The position numbers and the translations under genes were made by a program. Shown here in pieces: positions 26,194-34,988 of a DNA stretch of 64,000 nucleotides. Origin of the DNA: Paracoccus lichenicola (GTDB lineage: Bacteria > Pseudomonadota > Alphaproteobacteria > Rhodobacterales > Rhodobacteraceae); assembly GCF_009708075.1 (NCBI RefSeq), contig NZ_WMBT01000005.1, positions 186,001-250,000 on the forward strand. Reading direction: 5' to 3'. Every line of letters starts with the position of its first letter. Positions within the stretch are counted from its first letter, which is position 1. The notes under the pieces were generated by a model. That model worked only from the letters and a program-made list of their open reading frames with translations. It had not been told where the DNA came from and made no database searches.

Positions 26194-27117
26194 TCAGGTC
26201 TTGTTGCGGTCCAGATCGGTGCGATCCAGGGCCGTCCGGTCATCCTCGACCTCGACCTCGGTGCGGCGGACCGTGTCCGAGATCGTTTCGCGATGGGTGT
26301 CGCTGGTCTTGCGCAACCCGATCTCCTCGACCACGCGGGCTTCCTTCTGGACCACGGCTTCCTCGCGGTATTCCTCGGCCTCGATGGTGCGGTCCTGGAA
26401 GGCCACGTCCCCGGCCTCGAGCGGGCGGTCCACGGGGCGGCGCTCGATCTCGACGCGCTCCTCGCGCAGATCGACGCTTTCATTGACCGGCTGCTCGACC
26501 GTGTAGGCACGGACGCGGACGCGGCCATGGGCGGTCTCGCGCTTGCCGACCCGCAGGCGTTCCTCGATGATCGGGATCGTCTCGTCGCCATGCGTGGTGT
26601 CCAGATCGCGCGTGACATCGCGGTCGGTCTGCAGGCTTGCGCCTTCATAGCCGGTCATCGTGGGCGTGCTGGCTCCGCCGGCATAGGTGCTGGATTCGTA
26701 GCCGCCCCAGCCTTCCGAACGCCAGCTTTGCTCGCGCTCGTCCAGGTTGATGCTGCCCTCGTCGTCCAGGATGTCCAGGGCGGTGTCGTAATGGGACGCG
26801 GACAGGCCCGTCACCGTCACCAGATAGCCGCCGCGCGACAGCCCCTCGGCATAGGCATAGCGATCCTCGTCGGGGAAGAAGAAGTCACCCAGGCTGTCCC
26901 AGAAGCCCTTGTCGCGATTGTCCGTGCCGGTGATGGCCGCCGTGCCCATGCCGGTGGTCGCGCCCGTGCCGGACCCGCCCGCCACCATGCGGATATTGCC
27001 CTGGGAAATGCCTGCCTGCACAAGCCTGTCAACGGCACGCTGCGCATCCGCCTCGCTGTCAAAGAGGGCCGAAACGGAGGTCGTTCCAGTGGTGCCGACT
27101 TCGTTGTCATAGGTCAT
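26194..27117 (-). CDS. General stress protein with 17M-like N-domain and DUF2382 C-domain
   Basis: 307 residues. The N-terminus (TTSVSALFDSEADAQRAVDRL) is a general-stress-protein 17M-like module, followed by a Gly/Thr/Ser-rich segment and a DUF2382 (YsnF/AvaK-type) domain from about residue 185 (IPIIEERLRVGKRE), highly charged with alternating Glu/Arg. No signal peptide. ATG 27117 overlaps the preceding gene by 11 nt; upstream in-frame starts have no family support. Molecular function unknown. Confidence 0.85.
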   Translation of the reverse strand: MTYDNEVGTTGTTSVSALFDSEADAQRAVDRLVQAGISQGNIRMVAGGSGTGATTGMGTAAITGTDNRDKGFWDSLGDFFFPDEDRYAYAEGLSRGGYLVTVTGLSASHYDTALDILDDEGSINLDEREQSWRSEGWGGYESSTYAGGASTPTMTGYEGASLQTDRDVTRDLDTTHGDETIPIIEERLRVGKRETAHGRVRVRAYTVEQPVNESVDLREERVEIERRPVDRPLEAGDVAFQDRTIEAEEYREEAVVQKEARVVEEIGLRKTSDTHRETISDTVRRTEVEVEDDRTALDRTDLDRNKT

Positions 27118-27541
27118 CTTGATCGTCCTTGTTTTGGGATTGGGCCGGATCTGCGTCCTCGCCCTGGGGCGGAAGACGGTCGATCTGGACGGTCTGGCGA
27201 CGGGTGGTCGCCGGTATCTCGACGGTTTCCGTTCTTTCGACGCGGCGAACATGAACCTCCTCGAGAAGATACAGTTCCCGCGTGACGACAAGCCGCTCCT
27301 CGACCACGGGGATGATGGTCAGGTCGCCCTCGGTTGTGGTTTGCGGCACCGTCTCGATCTTGCGACCGACAGGAACCCTGACCACCTCGACATCCAGGCT
27401 GGACAGGTGGGCAGGAAGGACCTGGTCGACGGACTCGGTCCGGGTGGCGATGCGCACCCGTCCGGTCGCAACCTTCCGGGTCGTCAGAGACACCGTCTCC
27501 TCGATGATCGGAAGGAATGTGGTTTTCTGATCCTCGGGCAT
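27107..27541 (-). CDS. DUF2382-family stress protein (144 aa)
   Basis: 144 residues built mainly of DUF2382-type sequence (LPIIEETVSLTTRKVATGRV, then IIPVVEERLVVTRELYLLEE), with a hydrophilic tail. ATG 27541 has GGGGGAAA upstream and lies about 20 nt from the predicted start of an EcfG promoter. First gene of a two-gene operon with the larger DUF2382 protein. Function unknown; DUF2382 proteins are typically stress-induced. Confidence 0.83.
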   Translation of the reverse strand: MPEDQKTTFLPIIEETVSLTTRKVATGRVRIATRTESVDQVLPAHLSSLDVEVVRVPVGRKIETVPQTTTEGDLTIIPVVEERLVVTRELYLLEEVHVRRVERTETVEIPATTRRQTVQIDRLPPQGEDADPAQSQNKDDQDDL

Positions 27542-27568
27542 GTCTTTCCCCCGTAGCCTGCGCAACAC

Positions 27569-27593
27569 AACGAGAGTCCGGACCAAGCGTTCC
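27569..27593 (-). promoter_or_regulatory. EcfG-type general stress promoter of the DUF2382 operon
   Basis: On the minus strand GGAAC (27593-27589), 16 nt, CGTT (27572-27569): perfect consensus. Predicted start about 27562, leader about 20 nt to ATG 27541. Confidence 0.78.
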
Positions 27594-27857
27594 CTGACAT
27601 CGGCGTTATCGTCATGCGCGCGCAAGATCCGGGTTGCCTGCCGGCGGTTTTCCCCTTCGACCGGTCCGCCCGGCCGTGCCGGGAAAGGGCGGCTGCCGCA
27701 AAGACCGCGGCGGGCCGCCGGCGCCCCTTTCGGACCGGTCCTTTCCGGGCCGCCGGGGCGGCATCCCGCCAGGGCCAAGGTCCCGCTAAGAAAAGTTTAG
27801 TGGCGGCGGGCCGAAACCCCGTCTAGGAAACGGAAAACGTTCGATTTCCAGTGTGAC
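27594..27857. other. Remainder of the intergenic region between stress operon and HWE kinase
   Basis: Very GC-rich without a supportable ORF. Near the kinase it becomes A-rich (AAGAAAAGTTTAG at 27788-27800) and carries GGAAA (27826-27830) mirrored by TTTCC (27845-27849), a possible operator. No EcfG box at correct spacing, no RNA gene and no clear Shine-Dalgarno before the kinase ATG was seen. Confidence 0.4.
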
Positions 27858-29342
27858 ATGACGGACGCCGAGAAAGAGCCGATCCTGCAAGGCGGCGGAG
27901 AATGTGGTGCGCTGCTGCGCGGGCTGGACTGGGCCTGCAATCCGCTTGGCCTCCCGTCGGGCTGGCCGGACGAACTGGCCGTGCTGGTGGGCATGGCCCT
28001 GGTGTCGGCCCAGCCGATGCTGATCGTCTGGGGACCCCAGCGGATCACGCTGTACAACGACGCCTATGCGGCCATGTGCGGGCAGCGCCATCCCGCCGCC
28101 CTGGGCCGGCCCTTCCGGGAATTGTGGTTCGATGTCTGGGACCGGATCGAGCCGATCATCGCGGCGGCCTATGACGGCATCAGCACCTCGATGGAGGACA
28201 TCGCGTTCACGCTGCACCGCAACGGCTATCCCGAAAAGGCGAACTTCGCCTTTTCCTATACGCCCGTGCGCGACCGGTCCGGCGCCGTGCTGGGCATGTT
28301 CTGCCCCTGCACCGAAACCACCCGCGCCGTCGCCCTGCGCGACGCCCAACGGGTCGAGCGCAGCGGATTCCTGCAGATCTTCGAGGTGGCGCTTGGCGCG
28401 GTGGCGCTTCTCAGCGGGCCGGACCACATCTTCCGCTTTGCCAATTCCGATTACCTGCGGCTTGTCGGCAACCGCGACGTGATCGGAAAGCCCGTGCGGC
28501 TGGCCCTGCCCGAGGTGGTGGGCCAGGGCTTCATCGACATCCTGGACCGGGTTTACCGGACCGGCGAATCCCATGTCGGGCGCCATATCCCGATCGCGCT
28601 GCAAAGCCATCCCGAGGCCACGCCCCGGCAGCATTTCCTGGATTTCCTGTATCACCCGATCCGCGACGATTCCGGGACGATCAACGGCATCTTCGTCCAG
28701 GCCATCGATGTCACCGAACGCGTGGACGAGGATCAGCGGCGGCAGATGCTGCTGGGCGAGCTGAGCCACCGGATGAAGAACCAGTTGGCGATGATCCAGG
28801 CCATCGTCAACCAGACGCTGCGGTCGGCCGACGACCTCGCCTCGGCCACCAGGGTGCTGAGCGAGCGGATCCGGGTCCTGTCGGGCGCCCACGACATCCT
28901 GATCGAAGGGCGCACAAGCAGCACCACGGTCGAGGAGATCGTCCAGAAGGTCCTGGTGCTGCACGACCATGGCGGGACGCGCTTGCGGGCCGAGGGACCG
29001 GCCCTGGCCGTCGCCGCGCGCCCCGCGCTGTCGCTGTCGCTGATCCTGCACGAGCTTTCGACAAACGCCGCCAAATACGGCGCGCTGTCGGGCGACACCG
29101 GAACCGTCCGCATCGCCTGGGAAACCGCCCGCTCCGCCCGCGGCACCGACCGCTTCGTGCTGACCTGGACCGAGGAGGGCGGTCCCCCGGTCTGCCAGCC
29201 CGAAAGCTTCGGGTCGGGTTCGCGCCTGATCGAGGCGGGCCTGTCGGGCACCGCCGATTGCGAGGTGGTGACGGACTATGCGCCGGACGGCCTGCGTTGC
29301 ACCATCAGCGCGGATCTGCTGAGCTTCCAGACCGCGGACTGA
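27858..29342 (+). CDS. PAS-domain sensor histidine kinase, HWE/HisKA_2 type
   Basis: 494 residues, soluble. Two PAS-like domains (about 40-165 and 175-290) are followed by an HWE/HisKA_2 kinase core: the phospho-acceptor His304 in ELSHRMKNQLA and the N-box HELSTNAAKYGALS (His398, Asn403). This kinase class typically feeds the PhyR-NepR-EcfG general stress pathway. No response regulator is adjacent. It is divergent from an EcfG-controlled operon, which supports, but does not prove, a stress-sensing role. Confidence 0.88.
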   Translation: MTDAEKEPILQGGGECGALLRGLDWACNPLGLPSGWPDELAVLVGMALVSAQPMLIVWGPQRITLYNDAYAAMCGQRHPAALGRPFRELWFDVWDRIEPIIAAAYDGISTSMEDIAFTLHRNGYPEKANFAFSYTPVRDRSGAVLGMFCPCTETTRAVALRDAQRVERSGFLQIFEVALGAVALLSGPDHIFRFANSDYLRLVGNRDVIGKPVRLALPEVVGQGFIDILDRVYRTGESHVGRHIPIALQSHPEATPRQHFLDFLYHPIRDDSGTINGIFVQAIDVTERVDEDQRRQMLLGELSHRMKNQLAMIQAIVNQTLRSADDLASATRVLSERIRVLSGAHDILIEGRTSSTTVEEIVQKVLVLHDHGGTRLRAEGPALAVAARPALSLSLILHELSTNAAKYGALSGDTGTVRIAWETARSARGTDRFVLTWTEEGGPPVCQPESFGSGSRLIEAGLSGTADCEVVTDYAPDGLRCTISADLLSFQTAD

Positions 29343-29411
29343 TCCTGCGGCGGGCGCGGCACGCACAGGGGACGGCCCGCGTTATGGGGTCGCAACCCAA
29401 GGAGTCCGGCC

Positions 29412-30074
29412 ATGTGCAACCTGTATAACCTGACCACCAACCAGCAGGCGATCCGGGACATCGCCGGCGTCCTGCGCGATGCCTTGGGCAACCTGGAACC
29501 CGGTCTCGACATCTATCCCGACCGTCCCGCCCCGGTGGTGCGCAACACGGCCCAGGGGCGCGAACTGGCCCGGCTGACCTGGGGAATGCCCACGCCGCCG
29601 CAGTTCCTGAAGGGGCGGGACGCGCCCGACACGGGCGTGACCAACATCCGCAACACCGCCAGCCCGCATTGGCGGCGTTGGCTGGGGGTGGGGAACCGCT
29701 GCCTGGTGCCCGCGACGGCCTTTTCCGAATACGCGCAAAGGCCCGACCCGGCGACGAAGCGCAAGCCCTTGCACTGGTTTGCCACGGACGAGACGCAGCC
29801 CTTGTTCTTCTTCGCGGGCATCTGGACGCCGTGGCATGGCACCCGCGGGTCGATGAAGACCCCGCGCCCGGGCGCGCATCAGCTGTTCGCCTTTCTCACC
29901 TGCGAGCCGAACGGGGTGGTGGAACCCATCCACCCCAAGGCCATGCCGGTGATCCTGACGGAGCCGGACGAGATCGAGATGTGGATGTCGGCCGACTGGT
30001 CCGTCGCCCGCGCATTGCAGCGGCCCCTGGCCGATGACGGGCTGGTGATGGTGGACCGGCCCGTCACGGGTTGA
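29412..30074 (+). CDS. SOS response-associated peptidase (SRAP/YedK/HMCES family)
   Basis: 220-residue SRAP protein that crosslinks to abasic sites in single-stranded DNA through its N-terminal cysteine. Cys2 (MCNLYN) becomes the N-terminus after Met removal; Glu106 (TAFSEY) and His174 (IHPKAMP) complete the active site. AAGGAG lies 11 bases before ATG 29412. No LexA box was found upstream. Its 3' end overlaps the convergent DNA glycosylase gene by 11 nt. Confidence 0.93.
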   Translation: MCNLYNLTTNQQAIRDIAGVLRDALGNLEPGLDIYPDRPAPVVRNTAQGRELARLTWGMPTPPQFLKGRDAPDTGVTNIRNTASPHWRRWLGVGNRCLVPATAFSEYAQRPDPATKRKPLHWFATDETQPLFFFAGIWTPWHGTRGSMKTPRPGAHQLFAFLTCEPNGVVEPIHPKAMPVILTEPDEIEMWMSADWSVARALQRPLADDGLVMVDRPVTG

Positions 30075-30633
30075 CCGCCTGCGGGGGAAAGGGGCGGCTG
30101 AGGCCCCGGGCGCCCGCCAGGCCGAAGCGCCAGGGCAGATCCTGCGCCCGGCTGATGCCGATGCGCGGGCCTGCCAGCAGGGCGGGGATGGCCGGGAACA
30201 GGGTGATGGACAGGTCCGTGCCGTCGAAGGGGGCGCCGTCATCCTCGGGCCGGATGCCCAAGGCCTGGGTCAGGCGGCCGGGACCGTTGCACAGCAGGGT
30301 GCTGTTGCGTCGTTCTTCCATCAGATCCACGCCGGTCGTGGGGACCAGGGCGCGGATCAGCACCGCTTCGCCCGGGCGGGCAACGACGTTGAGGCACAGG
30401 TGGATGCCGTAGGAGCGATAAACATAGGCGTGCCCCGCCGGGCCGAACATCGAGGCGTTGCGCACTGTCGGGCCGCGAAAGCTGTGCGAGGCCGGGTCGT
30501 CGCGGCCATAGGCCTCGGTCTCGATGATGGTGCCGCCCGCGCCGCGGACCAGAAGCGTCGCGCCGATCAGGCGGCGGGCCAGAGCGACGGCGTCCAGGCC
30601 GGCGATCTGGTCGGCGAGGGGGAGGGGGGTCAT
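30064..30633 (-). CDS. 3-methyladenine DNA glycosylase (AAG/MPG family)
   Basis: 189-residue base-excision repair enzyme that removes alkylated purines. The family core is clear: IIETEAYGRDDPASHSFRG with the catalytic Glu, NASMFGPAGHAYVYRSYGIH, and NGPGRLTQALGI. Last gene of the minus-strand run starting at rph, three bases after ybaN. Confidence 0.93.
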   Translation of the reverse strand: MTPLPLADQIAGLDAVALARRLIGATLLVRGAGGTIIETEAYGRDDPASHSFRGPTVRNASMFGPAGHAYVYRSYGIHLCLNVVARPGEAVLIRALVPTTGVDLMEERRNSTLLCNGPGRLTQALGIRPEDDGAPFDGTDLSITLFPAIPALLAGPRIGISRAQDLPWRFGLAGARGLSRPFPPQAVNP

Positions 30634-30636
30634 GGG

Positions 30637-30990
30637 TCAGGCCTCCGGCCGCGTCACCACGAAGGCGGCGATGGCGGTGCAGATCATGGCCTGCATGGCA
30701 ACGACCCACAGCGGCATTCCGACGAACAGGCTGAAGCCCACCCCGCAGGCCATGGCCACTGTCGCCCAGATCTTCGCCAGCCGGCTGATCGCGCCGCGTT
30801 CGCGCCAGGCCCGCACGGGGGGTCCATAGGTCGGGTGGTTCAGGATCCGCCGTTCCAGGCGCGGACTGCTGCGCGCGAAGGCCGCCGCCGCCAGCAGCAG
30901 GAAGGGCACGGTGGGCAGGACGGGCAGGGCGATGCCGATGATGCCCAGGGCTAGGGCGATCAGTCCGGCGGCATACCACAAGGGACGCAT
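30637..30990 (-). CDS. ybaN: YbaN family (DUF454) inner membrane protein
   Basis: 117 residues with three hydrophobic helices; the N-terminal GIIGIALPVLPTVPFLLLAAAAFARSS segment (shown in part) and ERRILNHPTYGPPV are typical of DUF454. Function unknown. It begins one base after the hemW stop and precedes the glycosylase, in a housekeeping operon. Confidence 0.88.
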   Translation of the reverse strand: MRPLWYAAGLIALALGIIGIALPVLPTVPFLLLAAAAFARSSPRLERRILNHPTYGPPVRAWRERGAISRLAKIWATVAMACGVGFSLFVGMPLWVVAMQAMICTAIAAFVVTRPEA

Positions 30991-30991
30991 C

Positions 30992-32173
30992 TCAGGCCGC
31001 CAGTTCGCGCAGGATGGCGTTCAGCAGCGGGCGGCCCGCGCGGGTAGTGCGCAGCCGTCCATTTTGCCGTTCCACCATGCCCAGCTCGGCCAACCGGGTG
31101 ATCGCGCCTTCATCCAGGGGGGCGCCCGACAGGCGGGCATAGCGGGCCTCGTCCAGACCTTCGCTCAATCGCAGGCACATCAGCAGATATTCGGTCGCCT
31201 GTTCGTCCATCGGCACCAACTCGCGCAGCGACTCGCCCGTTCCCTGGCGTTCGACTGCATCCAGCCAGGCGCCCGGCGCCCGGTGCGCCTCGGTGGCGTA
31301 ACGCCCGCCGGGCAGGGTGACGCGCCCATGCGCACCGGGACCGACCGCCGCCCAATCGCCCTGACGCCAATAGACCAGGTTGTGGCGGCTTTCCGAACCC
31401 GGACGCGCGTGGTTCGAGGTCTCGTAGCCCGCCATCCCCGCCGCCTCGCAGATGTCCTGCGTTTCCCCATACATGTCCGCGGCCAGATCGTCGTCGGGCA
31501 GATCCCGCAGCTTGCCCGCCGCAGCGCGCGCGCCGAAGGCGGTGCCCGGCTCGATGGTCAGTTGATACAGCGACAGGTGATCCACGGCCATTGCCAGAGC
31601 CTCGCGCAGTTCCGCGCGCCAGGCGTCCCGCGTCTGGACCTGGCGGGCATAGATCAGGTCGAAGCTGACCCGGTCGAAGCAAGACCGCGCCACATCGAAG
31701 GCCGCGCGCGCCTCGGCCACCGAATGCATCCGCCCCAGACGGCGCAGGTCGGCGTCGTTCAGCGCCTGGATCCCCATGGACAGCCGGTTCACGCCCGCCT
31801 CGGCAAAGCCCTGGAAGCGGCCCCGTTCGACGCTGGTAGGGTTGGCTTCCAGCGTGATCTCGATGTCGTTGGCAAATCCCCAGGCGGCGCGGGCGGCGCG
31901 CAGCACGGCATCCACCGTTTCGGGTTCCATCAGCGACGGCGTGCCGCCGCCCAGGAAGATGCTGCCCAGGTGCCGCCCCGGCATTTCCCCCGCCAGCCGG
32001 GCGATTTCCGACGACAGGGCAGCAGCCCAGCGGGCTTGGTCAACGGCGGGCGCGACATGGCTGTTGAAGTCGCAATAAGGGCACTTGGCCGCGCAAAAGG
32101 GCCAGTGGACGTAAAGGCCGAAACCCCCCGCCCGCCAGTCCTCGGCAAAGCTGTCCGGCCCCGGCATCATCAT
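30992..32173 (-). CDS. hemW: Radical SAM heme chaperone HemW
   Basis: 393-residue radical SAM protein. The 4Fe-4S motif is C27AAKC31PYC34, followed by LGGGTPSLM, ANPTSVE and RLSMGIQALND, characteristic of HemW (once annotated as oxygen-independent coproporphyrinogen oxidase). HemW binds heme and is thought to deliver it. Start ATG 32173 overlaps the ridA stop (ATGA); two more ATGs follow directly. The 3'-adjacent rdgB-rph order is common in this class. Confidence 0.92.
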   Translation of the reverse strand: MMMPGPDSFAEDWRAGGFGLYVHWPFCAAKCPYCDFNSHVAPAVDQARWAAALSSEIARLAGEMPGRHLGSIFLGGGTPSLMEPETVDAVLRAARAAWGFANDIEITLEANPTSVERGRFQGFAEAGVNRLSMGIQALNDADLRRLGRMHSVAEARAAFDVARSCFDRVSFDLIYARQVQTRDAWRAELREALAMAVDHLSLYQLTIEPGTAFGARAAAGKLRDLPDDDLAADMYGETQDICEAAGMAGYETSNHARPGSESRHNLVYWRQGDWAAVGPGAHGRVTLPGGRYATEAHRAPGAWLDAVERQGTGESLRELVPMDEQATEYLLMCLRLSEGLDEARYARLSGAPLDEGAITRLAELGMVERQNGRLRTTRAGRPLLNAILRELAA

Positions 32174-32544
32174 GCGCGCATCGCCGTGACTTCGATTTCC
32201 ACCTTCATCTCGGGCCGGATCAGGCCCGCGACGACCATGGTGGCGGCGGGGCGGATGGCGCCCATGGCCTCGCCCAGGGCGGGGGTGATCGCGTCCACAA
32301 GGGCGGCGTCGGTGACGGTGTATTGCACGCGCACGATGTCGTCCGGGACGAAGCCCGCTTCCTTTAGAACCTTGAAGATGGTGGCGAAGCAGTTGCGCGC
32401 CTGCCGGGCCGGATCCTCGGGCATGGTCATGGTGGCGTAATCGTAACCGGTAACGCCCGACACGAAGCACCAACCGCCCTTAACAACGGCGCGGCTATAG
32501 CCCATGGCCGCCTCGAAAGGCGATCCGGTCGAGATCCTATGCAA
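32170..32544 (-). CDS. RidA-family protein (TTG start)
   Basis: 124-residue RidA/YjgF-family protein; members deaminate reactive enamine/imine intermediates. Family sequence is visible: GSPFEAAMGYSRAV, FVSGVTGYD, RVQYTVTD and a C-terminal EIEVTAMRA. TTG 32544 overlaps the rdgB stop by eight bases; it is accepted because it gives the normal N-terminus before GSPFE, whereas the next ATG (residue 14) would remove it. Precise substrate unknown. Confidence 0.85.
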   Translation of the reverse strand: MHRISTGSPFEAAMGYSRAVVKGGWCFVSGVTGYDYATMTMPEDPARQARNCFATIFKVLKEAGFVPDDIVRVQYTVTDAALVDAITPALGEAMGAIRPAATMVVAGLIRPEMKVEIEVTAMRA

Positions 32545-33145
32545 AGCTGCCCCTTATCATCCGCTCCACCGCCCGCGCCCGGTGGCTGAGGCTGTTCTTC
32601 ATCGCGGGCGGCATTTCCCCCAGGGTCACGCCGTGCCCGTCGGGCATGAAGATGGGGTCGTAGCCATGGCCTTCAACCCCGCGCGGCGGCCAGACGACCT
32701 GACCGGGCAACACGCCCTCGAAGACCTCGTCATGGCCGTCGGGCCACATCAGCACCAGCGTGCAGCGGAATTGCGCGGTCCTGGGGGCGGGGGCGCCCCT
32801 CGCCTCCAGTTCGTCCCAGGTGCGCTTCATCGCCATGCGGAAGTCGCGGCCCTGGCCGGTTTCCGCCCAGTCGGCGGTATGCACGCCCGGCGCGCCGTCC
32901 AGCGCATCCACGCAGATGCCGCTGTCGTCCGACAGGGCGGGCAGGCCGGTCGCCTGAACGGCGGCGCGGGCCTTGATGCGGGCGTTGCCGACGAAGGTGG
33001 TCTCGGTCTCCTCCGGCTCGGGCAGGCCCGCATCCGCCGCGCCCACGACCTCGACGCCATAGGGGGCCAGCAAGGCGCGCATCTCGTCCAGCTTGCCCGC
33101 GTTGTGGGTGGCGACCAGCAGGCGGGTGCCGTCAAAGCGCCTCAT
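32537..33145 (-). CDS. rdgB: XTP/dITP diphosphatase (RdgB/HAM1)
   Basis: 202-residue nucleotide pyrophosphatase that removes dITP, ITP and XTP from the nucleotide pool. [13 protein letters not shown] at the N-terminus, [18 protein letters not shown] and the C-terminal SHRARA motif are all present. ATG 33145 overlaps the rph stop by four bases. Typical rph-rdgB-hemW order. Confidence 0.95.
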   Translation of the reverse strand: MRRFDGTRLLVATHNAGKLDEMRALLAPYGVEVVGAADAGLPEPEETETTFVGNARIKARAAVQATGLPALSDDSGICVDALDGAPGVHTADWAETGQGRDFRMAMKRTWDELEARGAPAPRTAQFRCTLVLMWPDGHDEVFEGVLPGQVVWPPRGVEGHGYDPIFMPDGHGVTLGEMPPAMKNSLSHRARAVERMIRGSFA

Positions 33146-33855
33146 GCCACGGCGGCCTTCTGGGCCGCGACCAGGTCGGCCATGCCCCCCTCGGCCAGGT
33201 CCAGAAGCTGCCCCATCTGGTCGCGCGAGAACGTCGCGCCTTCGGCCGACATCTGCACCTCGATCAGACGGCCCGCGCCTGTCAGCACGAAGTTGCCGTC
33301 GGTCCCGGCCTCGCTGTCCTCGGCATAGTCCAGATCCAGGACAGCCTGGCCCGCATAGATGCCGCAGCTGACTGCCGCCACATGATCCATGATCGGATCG
33401 CTGGTGATCGCGCCCGCCTTCAGCAGCTTGTTCACCGCCAGCCGCAGCGCGACCCATCCCCCGGTGATGGACGCGCAGCGGGTGCCGCCGTCGGCCTGGA
33501 TCACGTCGCAGTCGATGGTGATCTGGCGTTCGCCCAGGGCGCTGCGGTCCACGCCCGCGCGCAGGGACCGCCCGATCAGGCGCTGGATTTCCTGGGTGCG
33601 GCCCGATTGCTTGCCCTGGGCGGCCTCGCGCCGGTTGCGGGTGTTGGTGGCGCGCGGCAGCATCCCGTATTCCGCCGTCACCCAGCCAAGGCCGGTGCCC
33701 TTCAGGAAGCGCGGCGGCGTTTCCTCCAATGAGGCGGTGCACAGGACGTGGGTCTTGCCGACGCGGATCAGGCACGACCCTTCGGCATGGGCCATCACGC
33801 CGGTTTCGATTGAAATCGGACGCATTTGGCTTAGATTCCGGCCAGACGGGCGCAT
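33142..33855 (-). CDS. rph: Ribonuclease PH
   Basis: 237-residue phosphorolytic exoribonuclease that trims tRNA 3' ends. It begins [14 protein letters not shown], and has [33 protein letters not shown] and [14 protein letters not shown], the standard family blocks. ATG 33855 has AAAAGGAAAA upstream; the longer frame (from 33909) reads into the space shared with the divergent hrcA. First gene of the six-gene minus operon. Confidence 0.96.
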   Translation of the reverse strand: MRPSGRNLSQMRPISIETGVMAHAEGSCLIRVGKTHVLCTASLEETPPRFLKGTGLGWVTAEYGMLPRATNTRNRREAAQGKQSGRTQEIQRLIGRSLRAGVDRSALGERQITIDCDVIQADGGTRCASITGGWVALRLAVNKLLKAGAITSDPIMDHVAAVSCGIYAGQAVLDLDYAEDSEAGTDGNFVLTGAGRLIEVQMSAEGATFSRDQMGQLLDLAEGGMADLVAAQKAAVA

Positions 33856-33926
33856 GGGTTTTCCTTTTCGCGAAGACCCCCGCCCCATACCGCCCCAGCG
33901 GCCCATCACGCAACCCCGCGAGGGAC

Positions 33927-34982
33927 ATGGACCACAAGACGCCCCTGCAGGACATGAACGACCGCTCGCGCGAGATCTTTCGCCGCGTGGTCGAAACCTA
34001 TCTGGAAACCGGGGAACCCGTGGGGTCCCGGACCCTGACCCGCGCCCTGTCCGAAAAGCTGAGCGCGGCGACCGTCAGGAACGTCATGCAGGATCTGGAA
34101 CTGATGGGGCTGCTGGACAGCCCGCACACCTCGGCCGGGCGGATGCCGTCGCAGCAGGGGCTGCGGCTGTTCGTCGATGGCATGATGGAGGTCGATACCG
34201 TCAGCGCCCATGACCGCGCCGCCATCGACCAGACGCTGGGCAACGACGATCCCGACACCGGCGTGCTGCTGGACCGGGTCAGCACGGCGTTGTCCACGAT
34301 CACGCGCGGCGCGTCGCTGGTGCTGATGCCCCGGCACGAGGCGCCGATCCGCCATATCGAATTCGTGAGCCTGGGTCCCGACCGCGCGCTTGTGGTGCTG
34401 GTCTTTGCCGACGGGCATGTGGAAAACCGCCTGTTCACCCCGCCCGTGGGCCAGACGCCGTCGTCCATGCGAGAGGCCGGGAATTTCCTCAACGCCATGG
34501 CCGAAGGCAAGACCCTGTCGGAACTGCGCGGCCATATCGGGCGGGAAATCGCGGCGCGCAGACAGGAACTGGACGTGCTGGCGGCCGAACTGGTGCAGTC
34601 GGGGCTGGCGCTGTGGGACGGCGAATCGACCGATCCGCGCCTGATCGTGCGGGGCCGCGCCAACCTTTTGGACCAGGAGGCCGCGGATCTGGACCGCATC
34701 CGGGTGCTGTTCGACGACCTGGAACGCAAGCGCGACATCGTGGAATTCCTGGAACTGGCGGAAAAGGGCGACGGCGTGCGCATTTTCATCGGGTCGGAAA
34801 ACAAGCTTTTTTCGCTTTCGGGTTCCGCTCTGGTGGTTTCCCCCTATATGAATGCCGACCGGAAGATTGTAGGCGCGGTGGGCGTCATCGGTCCGACGCG
34901 GCTGAACTATGGCCGGATCGTGCCGATTGTCGATTACACGGCGCAACTGGTCGGGCGGGTTCTGTCCGGCCGGAAAGGATGA
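33927..34982 (+). CDS. hrcA: Heat-inducible transcription repressor HrcA
   Basis: 351-residue repressor with an N-terminal winged helix ([21 protein letters not shown]) and the GAF-like domain; it normally binds CIRCE elements to repress groESL or dnaKJ. No CIRCE element was found upstream here. ATG 33927 follows GCGAGGG and starts just before the conserved helix. grpE follows after six bases, the usual heat-shock pairing. Confidence 0.95.
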   Translation: MDHKTPLQDMNDRSREIFRRVVETYLETGEPVGSRTLTRALSEKLSAATVRNVMQDLELMGLLDSPHTSAGRMPSQQGLRLFVDGMMEVDTVSAHDRAAIDQTLGNDDPDTGVLLDRVSTALSTITRGASLVLMPRHEAPIRHIEFVSLGPDRALVVLVFADGHVENRLFTPPVGQTPSSMREAGNFLNAMAEGKTLSELRGHIGREIAARRQELDVLAAELVQSGLALWDGESTDPRLIVRGRANLLDQEAADLDRIRVLFDDLERKRDIVEFLELAEKGDGVRIFIGSENKLFSLSGSALVVSPYMNADRKIVGAVGVIGPTRLNYGRIVPIVDYTAQLVGRVLSGRKG

Positions 34983-34988
34983 AAGACC

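Noticed and set aside
27826..27849. GGAAA and CGTT before the HWE kinase as an EcfG promoter
   Set aside because: The spacing is far too short, and no GGAAC lies 16-17 bases before that CGTT.
29343..29411. EcfG-like GGCAC-N17-CGTT before the SRAP gene
   Set aside because: One mismatch in the -35 and the longer spacing make it too weak to call; no LexA box is present either.
33856..33926. CIRCE element or RpoH promoter before hrcA
   Set aside because: No TTAGCACTC-N9-GAGTGCTAA and no convincing CTTGAAA/CCCAT pair in the 71-base gap or nearby.
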